A stretch of DNA of 26,067 nt from a bacterium (GCA_016930435.1 JAFGGQ010000101.1:1-26067), one strand, 5' to 3'; counted from the stretch's first letter, positions 7,295 to 14,946 are shown. Notes: generated by a model not told the origin, from the sequence alone. Program-made: numbers and translations.

Positions 7295-10081
7295 CTATTT
7301 TAAATATAACAGTTTTATTGTTTTTTTCATTGAAGCGGTCTCAACCTGGGCATAGAAAATCCCGCTGCCGCAGCCTTTTGGTACCCATTCAAAATGATGT
7401 TTTCCAGCCTCCAGGTAGCCCTTGTAGATCGTTTTTACTTGCTGACCGTTCAAATTAAGTATTTTCAATTGAAGATTACTATTTTCGGGGCAATGAATGT
7501 TTATACGAGAAACGGCATTAAAGGGATTAGGATAACATAATATATTAAACTTGTCAATAATATTGAAGTCGTTTAAAACATTTAGAGGTGAACGATAACT
7601 CCATTTAGCGGCATCGAAACCTATCTTATACCCGGGGGTACCCGTTCCGTCACCCAGTTTCAACTCCACTTCAACCATGTTAAATGAGAAGGTACCCAGG
7701 GATACCCACTGATCGGAGTATGCGCTCTGGTTTACCCAAACGGTACGGTCGCCGTCCATAGCATAAACAATGTAGGGGGCATTAGCGCCAGCGTGATTAC
7801 CTGGGATATACACAAATACTTCATAATTACCATCCATGGGCAAATCAGGGGTCCAACGGGCGTAGTTTGTATCGAATGATGCAGCGGTGGAGTAGGTATA
7901 GAAGATATGGTGGTTATAACCCCCGGCCCAATCCCACCAATAATCCATGCTACCGAAGTAGGAGAACCCTGTTGTAAGGTCATCCACAAGTGTATCGCAG
8001 GGTTGTGGTCGCCAATTCCATTTGACCGCGTCACAGCCGAGGTAATGGCCTGCTTCATCGGCGCCATCACCGAGATATACATAGCCACCTTCCTGTTTAT
8101 TGAAAATATAGGTTCCCACTGAAACCCATTCATTTGAATATATGCTTTGCGGTACTATCTGTGTATTATTACCGGCGTTATGGAAGATTTTGTAACGGGC
8201 ATTAGTGGTTGCATAATTGCTTGGGACGTGGACTGATACTTCCCAGTAACCGGCCCGGGGAAGGTTGGGTGTCCATGTGACGTAATTAGTATCCTCCGAG
8301 GCATTTGTAGAGTATGTCCACCAGATATGTGATTCGTAACCCCCTGTCCACTCGTGCCAATATTCCGGGGGGCCGAATTTACTGAAGCCCGAACAGAGGT
8401 CGTCCACGATAGTATCGGCCTCGGGTATGCCCCCTCCGATGCCCTGGGCCCCGAAGAGCTGACTGATGCCCAGTTCCAAGTGTCCGTTATCATAGCCGGG
8501 CCAGTCGTAATAGACAGTTTCACCATTATATTCTCCCCAGGGAGCAGTATTGGCATCCCCGTAAGGATCGTTAGCGATTATCGTATGGTCAGGGGAATAT
8601 CCTTTGAAGAGCATTATATGACCGTATCCCAGGGTAGAGGTGGAAACCACCATGGGATAGCCAGCATCCACCTGTTCGCAGAGTGTGCTCCAGGCCGTTC
8701 CGGCCCACCATGCGCTGAGGGTATGCTGGTTCATAAAATCGCACATATATGACCAGTAAGCGGCGCCCAGATCCCTACAGATAAACCCGTGAGCGCCGGG
8801 AACCCAGGTATCATCAGGAGCCAAACCTAAAATATCGTAGGTATAACTATTATAAGTATATTCGGTTGGTATGTACCATCCGTAATTACTAATGTGCTCA
8901 TAGGGCCAGGAACAGGTAATAGGATGAGCGGGAAGCTTATCATATTTCTGGACGGCCATGATACAGGATGTAGGACCACATGACCAGCTCCCATTGAACC
9001 AGTCCGGGGTATCCCATTTCTGATGGAGATAAGGAGCCCAAACCATAACCATCGGGGTAGCCGGTACAATGGATGATCTGGCGGGTCCCTCCAAAGTTTC
9101 ACCGCTTAAGAGAAGCCGGGGCGATTCTATTCGGAGAGCATGATGGTCAAATCGCAGGTCTGCCAGCCAGATCGAACCGGTCAGAAGATCACGATAAGCT
9201 ACTTTCTGAAGGTCAGGCGAGACGACCCCCTCCCCTTCAAAAAAATCCTGGCTTGCAGTTACACTAAAAATACTATCGCTGATAAAGTCATAATAAAAAA
9301 GATCGCTACTCAGCAATCGATAGTGTTCTTCAGTGCTCCTGGTAAATAGTATCCCCTGCTTTCCGACAAATGAAGGGTAACTACCGCTGGCAAGCCTTTT
9401 CAAGGTCTTGCTTTCCATATCAAAGATTATTATCTCTCCGCCAAGCGACTGCATCAGGATCATCCTTCCCGAAACACTCCAGCGAGGGTTGAAATAGCCT
9501 TCACCCGGTGGAGTAAGTGGAACCTGGTTTTCGGTAATCAGATCGTACAGGATAATCTGATCCAGCTCATTGTTAAAGACGAAAGATTCTCCATTCGGGG
9601 CAATCCGGGCGCAATTAGCGTAGCAATTAATATCGATAGTTTTCGATATATGATTATCATTAATCAAATAAACCTTTTCGTCTTCCGAAACCAAAATGAG
9701 CCCTTCATTGCTGATTGAGGGTACTCCGACCCTGGGCACCGGTTTGGTAAATACTGCCTCATCCCGGTGATTCCAGAACAATCCCCGGGCTTCCTGCAAA
9801 TAATTATCCTTGACTTTTACAAAGTTCTTATAACCAATAAAACCAGTGATTTCCGAATAATTCAAATACCGTCCCCGGGCGAGATCGCCTCCTACAGCCT
9901 GAACCTCTTTGGTGTTGGTATCGAGCAGGTTTATGCCCCAATAATCCCAGGATGAAAAAATTAGCTTGTCCCCGTTGATCCATGCCAACCCCGCATAACC
10001 TTGCTGACCTACTCCCCCGGAGGCCAATCCAAATGAGAAAAATGTCGATACGAAGACAATGATAAACATGGTTTTTTTCAT
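7295..10081 (-). CDS. Secreted modular protein: propeller-like region, C39-type cysteine peptidase, two golvesin-like modules, sorting domain
   Basis: A 928-residue exported protein. After a signal peptide (MKKTMFIIVFVSTFFSFGLA), residues 25-310 contain repeated short beta-blades (DQIILYDLITENQVPL, GEIIIFDMESKTLKRL) like a TolB/WD-type propeller. Residues 340-550 resemble a C39-like cysteine peptidase: WSCGPTSC with candidate nucleophile C368, LGYGHIMLFKGY with H488, and ANDPYG with D505. Two similar modules follow at about 557-690 and 697-830, each with VDDL, HxWTYST or HIFYTYST, DTNY, WTPxLP, and a final LGDG...DAxKW, the pattern of golvesin C-terminal-like domains. The last 80 residues are a sorting domain (CYPNPFNAV, ending KLLYLK). 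The frame opens at TTG 10087, but ATG 10081 has GGAG six bases upstream. Target and activity are unknown; a surface peptidase or a bacteriocin-processing-like fold are both possible. Confidence 0.85.
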   Translation of the reverse strand: MKKTMFIIVFVSTFFSFGLASGGVGQQGYAGLAWINGDKLIFSSWDYWGINLLDTNTKEVQAVGGDLARGRYLNYSEITGFIGYKNFVKVKDNYLQEARGLFWNHRDEAVFTKPVPRVGVPSISNEGLILVSEDEKVYLINDNHISKTIDINCYANCARIAPNGESFVFNNELDQIILYDLITENQVPLTPPGEGYFNPRWSVSGRMILMQSLGGEIIIFDMESKTLKRLASGSYPSFVGKQGILFTRSTEEHYRLLSSDLFYYDFISDSIFSVTASQDFFEGEGVVSPDLQKVAYRDLLTGSIWLADLRFDHHALRIESPRLLLSGETLEGPARSSIVPATPMVMVWAPYLHQKWDTPDWFNGSWSCGPTSCIMAVQKYDKLPAHPITCSWPYEHISNYGWYIPTEYTYNSYTYDILGLAPDDTWVPGAHGFICRDLGAAYWSYMCDFMNQHTLSAWWAGTAWSTLCEQVDAGYPMVVSTSTLGYGHIMLFKGYSPDHTIIANDPYGDANTAPWGEYNGETVYYDWPGYDNGHLELGISQLFGAQGIGGGIPEADTIVDDLCSGFSKFGPPEYWHEWTGGYESHIWWTYSTNASEDTNYVTWTPNLPRAGYWEVSVHVPSNYATTNARYKIFHNAGNNTQIVPQSIYSNEWVSVGTYIFNKQEGGYVYLGDGADEAGHYLGCDAVKWNWRPQPCDTLVDDLTTGFSYFGSMDYWWDWAGGYNHHIFYTYSTAASFDTNYARWTPDLPMDGNYEVFVYIPGNHAGANAPYIVYAMDGDRTVWVNQSAYSDQWVSLGTFSFNMVEVELKLGDGTGTPGYKIGFDAAKWSYRSPLNVLNDFNIIDKFNILCYPNPFNAVSRINIHCPENSNLQLKILNLNGQQVKTIYKGYLEAGKHHFEWVPKGCGSGIFYAQVETASMKKTIKLLYLK
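7585..8395 (-). repeat. Tandem duplication of a golvesin-like module inside the large secreted gene
   Basis: Two consecutive modules of about 130 residues (protein positions about 557-690 and 697-830) align along their length: EADTIVDDLCSGFSKFG with CDTLVDDLTTGFSYFG, TYSTNASEDTNYVTWTPNLP with TYSTAASFDTNYARWTPDLP, YSNEWVSVGTYIFN with YSDQWVSLGTFSFN, and LGDGADEAG with LGDGTGTPG. This is a protein-level tandem repeat; the DNA copies have diverged, so it is old. Boundaries are approximate. Confidence 0.8.
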
Positions 10082-10087
10082 AAGCAA

Positions 10088-10092
10088 CTCCA
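10088..10092 (-). promoter_or_regulatory. Ribosome binding site deciding the start of the large secreted gene
   Basis: TGGAG on the minus strand ends six bases before ATG 10081 and directly abuts the alternative TTG at 10087, so the ATG is the likely start. Confidence 0.65.
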
Positions 10093-10102
10093 GTTATTTT
10101 AT

Positions 10103-10130
10103 ATATTAAATATATATGAGGAATTGTCAA
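10103..10130 (-). promoter_or_regulatory. Promoter for the large secreted gene and its downstream operon
   Basis: TTGACA (10125-10130), a 16-base spacer and TAATAT (10103-10108) on the minus strand. Transcription would begin near 10096, leaving a very short leader that still contains the GGAG site. The operon it would serve is the propeller/peptidase gene, the second sorting-domain gene, polX and the Nudix gene. Confidence 0.5.
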
Positions 10131-10484
10131 GGGCATATTGGTCAAACATAGCATCTCACCATTGAGTAAACGATGATATATTGCCCTGTCATACCGGCAG
10201 AAAAAAGTTGTAGAATCAGAGACATTGCCTGGTCTGGCTAAGTTTGCCAGGCAACATTTATTTAAGACACAATTAGTGGAGATTGAGCATTTTTGTAACA
10301 GGCTTTTACTTCAAAACCAGCATATCTTAAATTAATTTTCTCTTTTTCTTCCAAAGTGCATGGTTCGGAATATTTTCACCTGACACACAATATAAGCATT
10401 CGGGTGTTATTTAGTATTATTTTGGACATATTTTATTATTTCCCCAGAGAGGACTTCAGAGAATAGCGGGTCCGTTGAAAATTC
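10131..10484. other. Divergent intergenic region without a recognised gene
   Basis: About 350 bp between the two outward-facing promoters. I see no convincing open frame, tRNA or rRNA. It is AT-rich and holds one clear hairpin (10225-10254, listed separately) and a weaker imperfect inverted repeat, CACCTGA at about 10379 with TCGGGTG about 16 bases on. It may contain regulator binding sites or a small RNA, but nothing in it is diagnostic. Confidence 0.4.
10225..10254 (+). other. Perfect 8-bp hairpin in the divergent gap
   Basis: TTGCCTGG at 10225-10232 and CCAGGCAA at 10247-10254 form a perfect stem around a 14-base loop. A few T residues follow on the plus strand (CATTTATTT), which is weak for a terminator, and no gene on either strand ends here. 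The arms resemble the terminal helix of 5S rRNA (TGCCTGG...CCAGGCA), but the interior of a 5S gene is absent. Confidence 0.45.
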
Positions 10485-10512
10485 TTGACAATGTGGGTTT
10501 ATAGTCTAAATT
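10485..10512 (+). promoter_or_regulatory. Promoter for the glycosyltransferase and cell-envelope block
   Basis: TTGACA (10485-10490), a 16-base spacer and TAAATT (10507-10512). The transcript would start near 10519 with a leader of about 18 bases carrying AAGGA before ATG 10537. No equally good promoter is seen until the one before the radical SAM gene, so this may serve much of the 9-kb block. Confidence 0.5.
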
Positions 10513-10536
10513 TTGAGAAGAAGAAGGATAAATAGG

Positions 10537-11421
10537 ATGAGTTTAAGTTTAAAGCAGGAGAGTTGTCTGCTTTCGATCATCATAGTTAATTACAATACCC
10601 GGAATCTACTTCGGGACTGTCTGCTCAGCATACGGCAAAATGTTCATCCAGGAGAACATGAAGTAATCGTAGTGGACAATAATTCCCGGGATGGTTCACT
10701 AATGATGTTAAAATCGGATTTCCAAGAGGTTATATTGATCTCAAACGATGAGAATCTTGGTTTCGGGAAAGCTTGCAACCAGGGCATAATCCGGTCGGGG
10801 GGGAAATATCTGCTGCTATTGAATTCGGATACCCGCATATTACCTGGTGCTCTGGAGAAGATGTTGAATTTTTTGGAAAACCATCCCGGGGTAGGGATAT
10901 CCGGCGGAAAAATGCTCTTCCCCAATGGCAGTATCATTCCTTCAGTAAAGCCATTCCCAACCTATTCAAATCTATTAAGGACCACCCGTTCCTCCCTTTT
11001 TAACCATATTATAGGATACAATGCTTTGCTTCCGGAGCGGAGGCCACCCGAAACCACTTCAGAGGTGGAAGCTATTGCGGGAGGATATCTTTTTATACGA
11101 AGAGAGGCCTTACTACATACCGGTCTCATGGATGAACGCTTTTTCATGTATATGGAGGATGTGGACCTGGCATTGCGTATGAGGAAGAGTGGCTGGAAAA
11201 CGGTATTTTATCCTTCAAGCGAGGTTACTCATATTTTGGAGGGGACCTCTTCAAAATACAAATCCAGAAGTTATTTTTACCATCACATGTCGTTATTCAA
11301 GTATTTCAATAAGCACTTTAAAAACAGGTTTTTTTTGAACTATCTGCTTTTTGCGGGTTTAATTGGGCATTATTGTCTTTGGTTAATTTTGAAAGTTTTT
11401 ATATCCCCTGAAAGGAAATAG
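10537..11421 (+). CDS. Family 2 glycosyltransferase (rhamnosyltransferase WbbL-like)
   Basis: A 294-residue GT-A glycosyltransferase, expected to transfer a sugar from a nucleotide donor onto a lipid-linked glycan at the inner face of the membrane. Visible family features are SIIIVNYNTRNLL near the N-terminus, VIVVDNNSRDGS, NLGFGKACNQGI, LLLNSDTRI (the nucleotide/metal DxD-type site, here N-S-D), AGGYLFIRREAL and FFMYMEDVDLALRMRKSGW with the likely catalytic acid. The C-terminal 40 residues include a hydrophobic stretch (NYLLFAGLIGHYCLWLIL) that may anchor it. The frame opens at TTG 10513, but ATG 10537 is preferred with AAGGA eight bases before it. It precedes a polyprenyl-phosphate sugar transferase gene by 30 bp, which suggests the two act in one glycan pathway (O-antigen, enterobacterial-common-antigen-like or other wall polymer). 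Confidence 0.92.
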   Translation: MSLSLKQESCLLSIIIVNYNTRNLLRDCLLSIRQNVHPGEHEVIVVDNNSRDGSLMMLKSDFQEVILISNDENLGFGKACNQGIIRSGGKYLLLLNSDTRILPGALEKMLNFLENHPGVGISGGKMLFPNGSIIPSVKPFPTYSNLLRTTRSSLFNHIIGYNALLPERRPPETTSEVEAIAGGYLFIRREALLHTGLMDERFFMYMEDVDLALRMRKSGWKTVFYPSSEVTHILEGTSSKYKSRSYFYHHMSLFKYFNKHFKNRFFLNYLLFAGLIGHYCLWLILKVFISPERK

Positions 11422-11451
11422 TCTTTTTCTAACGATAAAATTGGAATTGCG

Positions 11452-12507
11452 ATGTTATTATATTATCTAAAACTATTCTTATTAACTTTCCTGGTCTCAT
11501 TTCTGCTCACACCTTTGATCCGAAATTTTTTCCGGAGAATAAAGCTGATGGACCATCCTCATCAGCGCAAGATCCACGACCATGCGGTAGTAACCATGGG
11601 AGGGATTGCTATTTTGACCGCTCTTGTACTGGGAGTGCTTGTTGGATTCCTGATGGAATCCAATTTATGGAGTAATTATAGCCATCAGATCCTGGGGCTT
11701 TTAATAGGAGGCATCCTGATCGTTATCATGGGTATTCTGGATGACCTTATCGACCTGCATTTCAGCTGGAAAATAGGTGTTCAAATCCTGGTAGCATTTA
11801 TATTGGTACTATTTGGTTACCGCATAGACTTATTAACCAATCCATTTGGGAATCCGATCCAGTTGGGTATATTTGCAGTACCGAGCACCATCCTATGGTT
11901 GATCTTTATGTTCAATATTATTAACATCATAGATGGCCTGGACGGATTGGCTGCAGGCACTTGTGTCATTGCCGCTTTAACCCTTGCGGTAGCTGGCATC
12001 TACAAGAATATGGATATTGGTCCCATGATATTTATTTGCACTGCTGGCGCTTGCGCAGGTTTTTTAAGATACAATTATCACCCTGCTTCGATCTTTATGG
12101 GAAATGTCGGGGCGTATTTTGTGGGCTTTATTTTCGCTGCCGTTCCCTTGATCCAATCCTTTAAGGGGACTACGGCGGTAGTTCTGCTTTTGCCTATCAT
12201 TGCCCTGGGCGTTCCTATTATGGAAACCGTAATCACCATTTTCAGGCGAAGCACCCGGAAACGGCAGATATTCAAGGCTGACACCGGTCATATTCATCAT
12301 ATTCTAAAAAAGGCAGGGATTCCGGAAAATGTTATCGTATGGATGTTCTACACCTTTTCCTTAATACTGGGAACCATGGCCATTGGATTTGCTACCGGAG
12401 ACCGTAAATTGATGCTTCTTTTTGCATTTGTAATATTAGTTGCTTTTTCTTTTCTATTGCATTTAATTATAAGGATGGTTTCAAAAGGGAAGAAAAATAA
12501 TGGGTGA
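11452..12507 (+). CDS. Polyprenyl-phosphate N-acetylhexosamine-1-phosphate transferase, WecA/TagO type
   Basis: A 351-residue integral membrane enzyme of the MraY/WecA/TagO superfamily, which moves a sugar-1-phosphate from a UDP-sugar to undecaprenyl phosphate and so starts a cell-surface polymer. About ten hydrophobic segments alternate with the cytoplasmic signature loops: KIHDHAVVTMGGIAI (40-54), GILDDLIDL with D97/D98, NIINIIDGLDGLAAG (155-169) and the WecA/TagO-type histidine motif ADTGHIHHILKKAG (H280, H282, H283), which favours WecA/TagO over MraY. The loop usually FMGDxG reads FMGNVG here (N218, codon AAT at 12103-12105), replacing a conserved Asp of the metal site. A weak GGA precedes ATG 11452. 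The 3' end overlaps accA by eight bases. Confidence 0.92.
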   Translation: MLLYYLKLFLLTFLVSFLLTPLIRNFFRRIKLMDHPHQRKIHDHAVVTMGGIAILTALVLGVLVGFLMESNLWSNYSHQILGLLIGGILIVIMGILDDLIDLHFSWKIGVQILVAFILVLFGYRIDLLTNPFGNPIQLGIFAVPSTILWLIFMFNIINIIDGLDGLAAGTCVIAALTLAVAGIYKNMDIGPMIFICTAGACAGFLRYNYHPASIFMGNVGAYFVGFIFAAVPLIQSFKGTTAVVLLLPIIALGVPIMETVITIFRRSTRKRQIFKADTGHIHHILKKAGIPENVIVWMFYTFSLILGTMAIGFATGDRKLMLLFAFVILVAFSFLLHLIIRMVSKGKKNNG

Positions 12508-13459
12508 ATATTTTCTGGCATTTGAGAAGCCCCTTTATGAACTCAGACAGAAGGTTCAGGAGTTAAGGGAGCAGCAAGCTTTAAGCGCTCTGGATTTATC
12601 CCGGGAACTAAACTCCCTTGAGGAGAAGCTGAAGAACATGCAGAGAAAGGTATATTCGAATTTAAGTCGTTGGGAGAGGGTTCAGGTAGCCCGGCATCCT
12701 AACCGGCCAACCTCTTTGGAATATATCAAGAATATGGTGGAGAATTTCGTGGAGTTGTCCGGGGACCGGAATTTTCGGGATGATAAAGCTGTGATAACTG
12801 GATTAGGGATGATTGGAACTCATAAAGTAGCGTTTATTGGTCAGGAAAAGGGCAAGGGTACCAACGACAAGATTTTTCGCAATTTTGGAATGATGCATCC
12901 GGAGGGTTACCGAAAAGCTTTAAGGGTAATGCATTTAGCCCAGAAATTTGGGCTTCCGATAGTAATTCTGATCGATACCCCAGGCGCTTATCCGGGTATA
13001 GGTGCAGAGGAGCGTGGTCAGGCAGAAGCCATTGCCAGGAATCAATTTGAAATGGCTCAGCTTAAAACCCCTATAGTGATAGTAATAATTGGTGAGGGCG
13101 CCAGCGGAGGAGCTTTGGGAATCGGTCTTGGAGATGTTATTTTAATGCTGGAAAACAGTTGGTATTCGGTAATCTCCCCGGAGGGTTGTGCGGCTATTCT
13201 CTGGAGAGACCGCGGGGAAGCTCCCAAAGCAGCCCAAGCACTGAGGCTATGCGCAACAGACCTTATGGAGTTGAAGATGATTGACCGGATACTGCCTGAG
13301 CCACCCGGTGGAGCCCATTGGGACCCCATTACTGCAATCAATACTGTAAAAATTGAGATATCGAATGAATTGGATAAATTAAAGAATATACCATACCCCC
13401 AGTTGATCCAGGCAAGGATCAATAAATATAGGGTCATGGGTGCCTGGGAGGAAAATTAA
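12500..13459 (+). CDS. accA: Acetyl-CoA carboxylase carboxyltransferase subunit alpha
   Basis: A 319-residue AccA, which with AccD transfers the carboxyl group from biotin on AccB to acetyl-CoA, giving malonyl-CoA for fatty acid synthesis. Family features are a coiled N-terminus (LSRELNSLEEKLKNMQRKVY), VQVARHPNRPTSLEYI, FIGQEKGKGTNDKIFRNFGM, MHPEGYRKALR, ILIDTPGAYPGIGAEERGQA, EGASGGALGIGLGD and SPEGCAAILWRD. Length and order are canonical. AGGGAAG lies about eight bases before ATG 12500, inside the preceding gene. accD is not in the window. The stop overlaps the next start by one base (TAATG), so translation of the small downstream gene is probably coupled. Confidence 0.97.
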   Translation: MGEYFLAFEKPLYELRQKVQELREQQALSALDLSRELNSLEEKLKNMQRKVYSNLSRWERVQVARHPNRPTSLEYIKNMVENFVELSGDRNFRDDKAVITGLGMIGTHKVAFIGQEKGKGTNDKIFRNFGMMHPEGYRKALRVMHLAQKFGLPIVILIDTPGAYPGIGAEERGQAEAIARNQFEMAQLKTPIVIVIIGEGASGGALGIGLGDVILMLENSWYSVISPEGCAAILWRDRGEAPKAAQALRLCATDLMELKMIDRILPEPPGGAHWDPITAINTVKIEISNELDKLKNIPYPQLIQARINKYRVMGAWEEN

Positions 13460-13623
13460 TGTTAAAAAAGGAACTGCTGGAAATACTGGCTTGTCCTAAG
13501 TGTAAAGGGGATCTCGATTATAGACCTCAAGAAAATATTCTGGTCTGCAATCAATGCCGTCTTAAATACCCTATTAAAGAGGATATCCCCATCATGTTGA
13601 TCGACAAAGCCGAACCTTTTTAG
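13459..13623 (+). CDS. Small Trm112-like/YcaR-family zinc-ribbon protein
   Basis: A 54-residue protein that a 60-residue cutoff would miss. It reads as a classic Trm112/UPF0434 (YcaR-like) protein: start MLKKELLEILACPKCKGDL, then VCNQCRLKYPIKEDIPIML and a short acidic tail. Four cysteines in two pairs (C12/C15 and C30/C33) would bind zinc. Trm112 proteins activate methyltransferases in eukaryotes and archaea; the role of bacterial members is poorly defined, and they often lie beside lipid A, lipid or wall genes. Its ATG overlaps the accA stop by one base, so it is translationally coupled to accA. Confidence 0.9.
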   Translation: MLKKELLEILACPKCKGDLDYRPQENILVCNQCRLKYPIKEDIPIMLIDKAEPF

Positions 13624-13639
13624 GGCTAATACATACTTT

Positions 13640-13645
13640 AGGAGG
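13640..13645 (+). promoter_or_regulatory. Strong Shine-Dalgarno site for the PtsN gene
   Basis: AGGAGG, five bases before TTG 13651. It is the best ribosome binding site of the plus-strand block and is the reason for accepting a TTG start; no ATG is available near the family's usual N-terminus. Confidence 0.85.
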
Positions 13646-13650
13646 AAATT

Positions 13651-14100
13651 TTGGATTTATCACGATTCAGCAGTAATGACCTCATTAACCTGGACCTGAA
13701 GGCCACTAATAAAGAGGAGGTCCTGAATGAGTTGATCCACCTGATGGATAAAAACAAGCTCATCACCAACCGCGAAGCGGTTTTAGAGGCTCTGCTGCAA
13801 AGGGAAAGCGTAGCCAGTACAGGCATTGGTTTGGGGGTAGCTCTCCCTCATGCTAAAACAGAAGGGGTAAAAGGGATTATATTGGCATTTGGGAAATCGG
13901 ACAAGGGAATCGATTTTAATGCATTTGACGGCAAAAAAGTACATCTGGTCTTTATGGTGCTTGCCCCGGAAGATTCAATTACCAGTCATCTTGCTATTCT
14001 GGCAAAATTATCTCTTTTACTAAAAGAAGAAAAGAACCGCGAAAGATTACGGAATGTCTTTTATTCTCAAGAAGTATTAGATATACTAAGTGGAGATTAG
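13651..14100 (+). CDS. ptsN: PTS EIIA domain protein, PtsN (EIIA-Ntr) type
   Basis: A 149-residue single-domain EIIA of the fructose/mannitol/Ntr family. These proteins take a phosphoryl group on a histidine and, in the Ntr branch, regulate partner proteins instead of feeding sugar uptake. The phosphorylation site is H67 in GLGVALPHAKTEGV, preceded by RESVASTGIG. The fold pattern continues through VHLVFMVLAPEDSITSHLAIL. Length matches stand-alone PtsN. The start is TTG 13651, chosen from the AGGAGG site. The gene sits between a Trm112-like gene and mreC. No EIIB, EIIC, HPr or EI is in the window, which favours a regulatory role over transport. Confidence 0.9.
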   Translation: MDLSRFSSNDLINLDLKATNKEEVLNELIHLMDKNKLITNREAVLEALLQRESVASTGIGLGVALPHAKTEGVKGIILAFGKSDKGIDFNAFDGKKVHLVFMVLAPEDSITSHLAILAKLSLLLKEEKNRERLRNVFYSQEVLDILSGD

Positions 14101-14105
14101 TTTGG

Positions 14106-14939
14106 ATGCATTCTGTTTGGCAAAAACTTAAAGAAAATCATAGCTTTATTGTATGGCTGGTCATTGCCGTCCTGGCGATCCTTCTATACAATTTGGACAT
14201 TGGAATTAAACATAATATTGGGGAACTTTTCCAATCCACCATATTTTACCCCTTTGAGAAGCTTGTTGTTTTCACAAAGGACCTTCAGGATCACCGCAAG
14301 GAGAACCTATCTCTTAAACACAAGGTTACCCAGTTATCACTGCGAATTGATCTTTTGTTAGAAGAAAAAAAGGAGAACGAGAGGCTCAGGGAAGTGCTGG
14401 ATTTCCGGGAGTCATTCCAATTCGAGACCATTATTGCTCAGGTTATTGGTAAGGGAAGTCTTCGAAATCCCTCATATATTCTTGTGGATAAAGGTTCTGC
14501 GGAGGGGGTGTGCCCGAATGCACCCGTAGTAGTACAGGAAGGCATTGTGGGTAAGGTTGTGGAGGTATTTAATCATTCCAGTCTGATAATGCCCATCTTC
14601 AATCACAACTTCAAGGTAAGCGCTCTGGATGCTATCACCCGGGTGGTGGGCATCGTAGAGTGGAAAGGGGGTGGGTTTCTGCAGATGGACGGGGTTCCCA
14701 TTACCGAAACAGCAACGGTCGGAGATATTATTATTTCATCCGGTTATGGGTTGGTTTTCCCCCGGGGTCTCAAGATCGGGGTTGTCCACCGCGTTGATAA
14801 TCCAAAAGATAAATTGTTTAAAACCATTGATATTATACCGTTTGCCGACCCCACCAAAGTCGAAGAGATATTTATTATTATTGGGGAGCATAAAAATGAA
14901 GAGCATCTTGATCTTATGAAGGAATATAACATAGAATAA
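14106..14939 (+). CDS. mreC: Rod-shape determining protein MreC
   Basis: A 277-residue MreC, a bitopic inner-membrane protein that links cytoplasmic MreB to the periplasmic wall-synthesis enzymes of the elongasome. Residues 14-31 form the membrane anchor (IVWLVIAVLAILLYNLDI), residues 60-95 a coiled coil (ENLSLKHKVTQLSLRIDLLL), and the rest the paired beta-barrel domain with VIGKGSLRNPSYILVDKGS, VVQEGIVGKVVEV, and GDIIISSGYGLVFPRGLKIG. The gene begins six bases after ptsN, with GGAG about ten bases upstream of the ATG. It is followed by mreD. mreB, normally the gene before mreC, is not here, since PtsN takes that place. Confidence 0.93.
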   Translation: MHSVWQKLKENHSFIVWLVIAVLAILLYNLDIGIKHNIGELFQSTIFYPFEKLVVFTKDLQDHRKENLSLKHKVTQLSLRIDLLLEEKKENERLREVLDFRESFQFETIIAQVIGKGSLRNPSYILVDKGSAEGVCPNAPVVVQEGIVGKVVEVFNHSSLIMPIFNHNFKVSALDAITRVVGIVEWKGGGFLQMDGVPITETATVGDIIISSGYGLVFPRGLKIGVVHRVDNPKDKLFKTIDIIPFADPTKVEEIFIIIGEHKNEEHLDLMKEYNIE

Positions 14940-14946
14940 TACAATT

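Noticed and set aside
7732-8556. Long open frames on both strands inside the large secreted gene (about 130 codons each).
   Set aside because: They are shadows of the Trp/Tyr/Gly-rich golvesin-like modules; they have no domain character or ribosome binding sites.
13057-13437. A 126-codon antisense frame in accA.
   Set aside because: accA is unmistakable here and the antisense translation shows no family features.
14908-14946. Possible internal promoter TTGATC-N18-TAGAAT nine bases before mreD, which lacks a ribosome binding site.
   Set aside because: The hexamers are weaker and lie in coding sequence of mreC; coupling from mreC eight bases upstream explains translation more simply.
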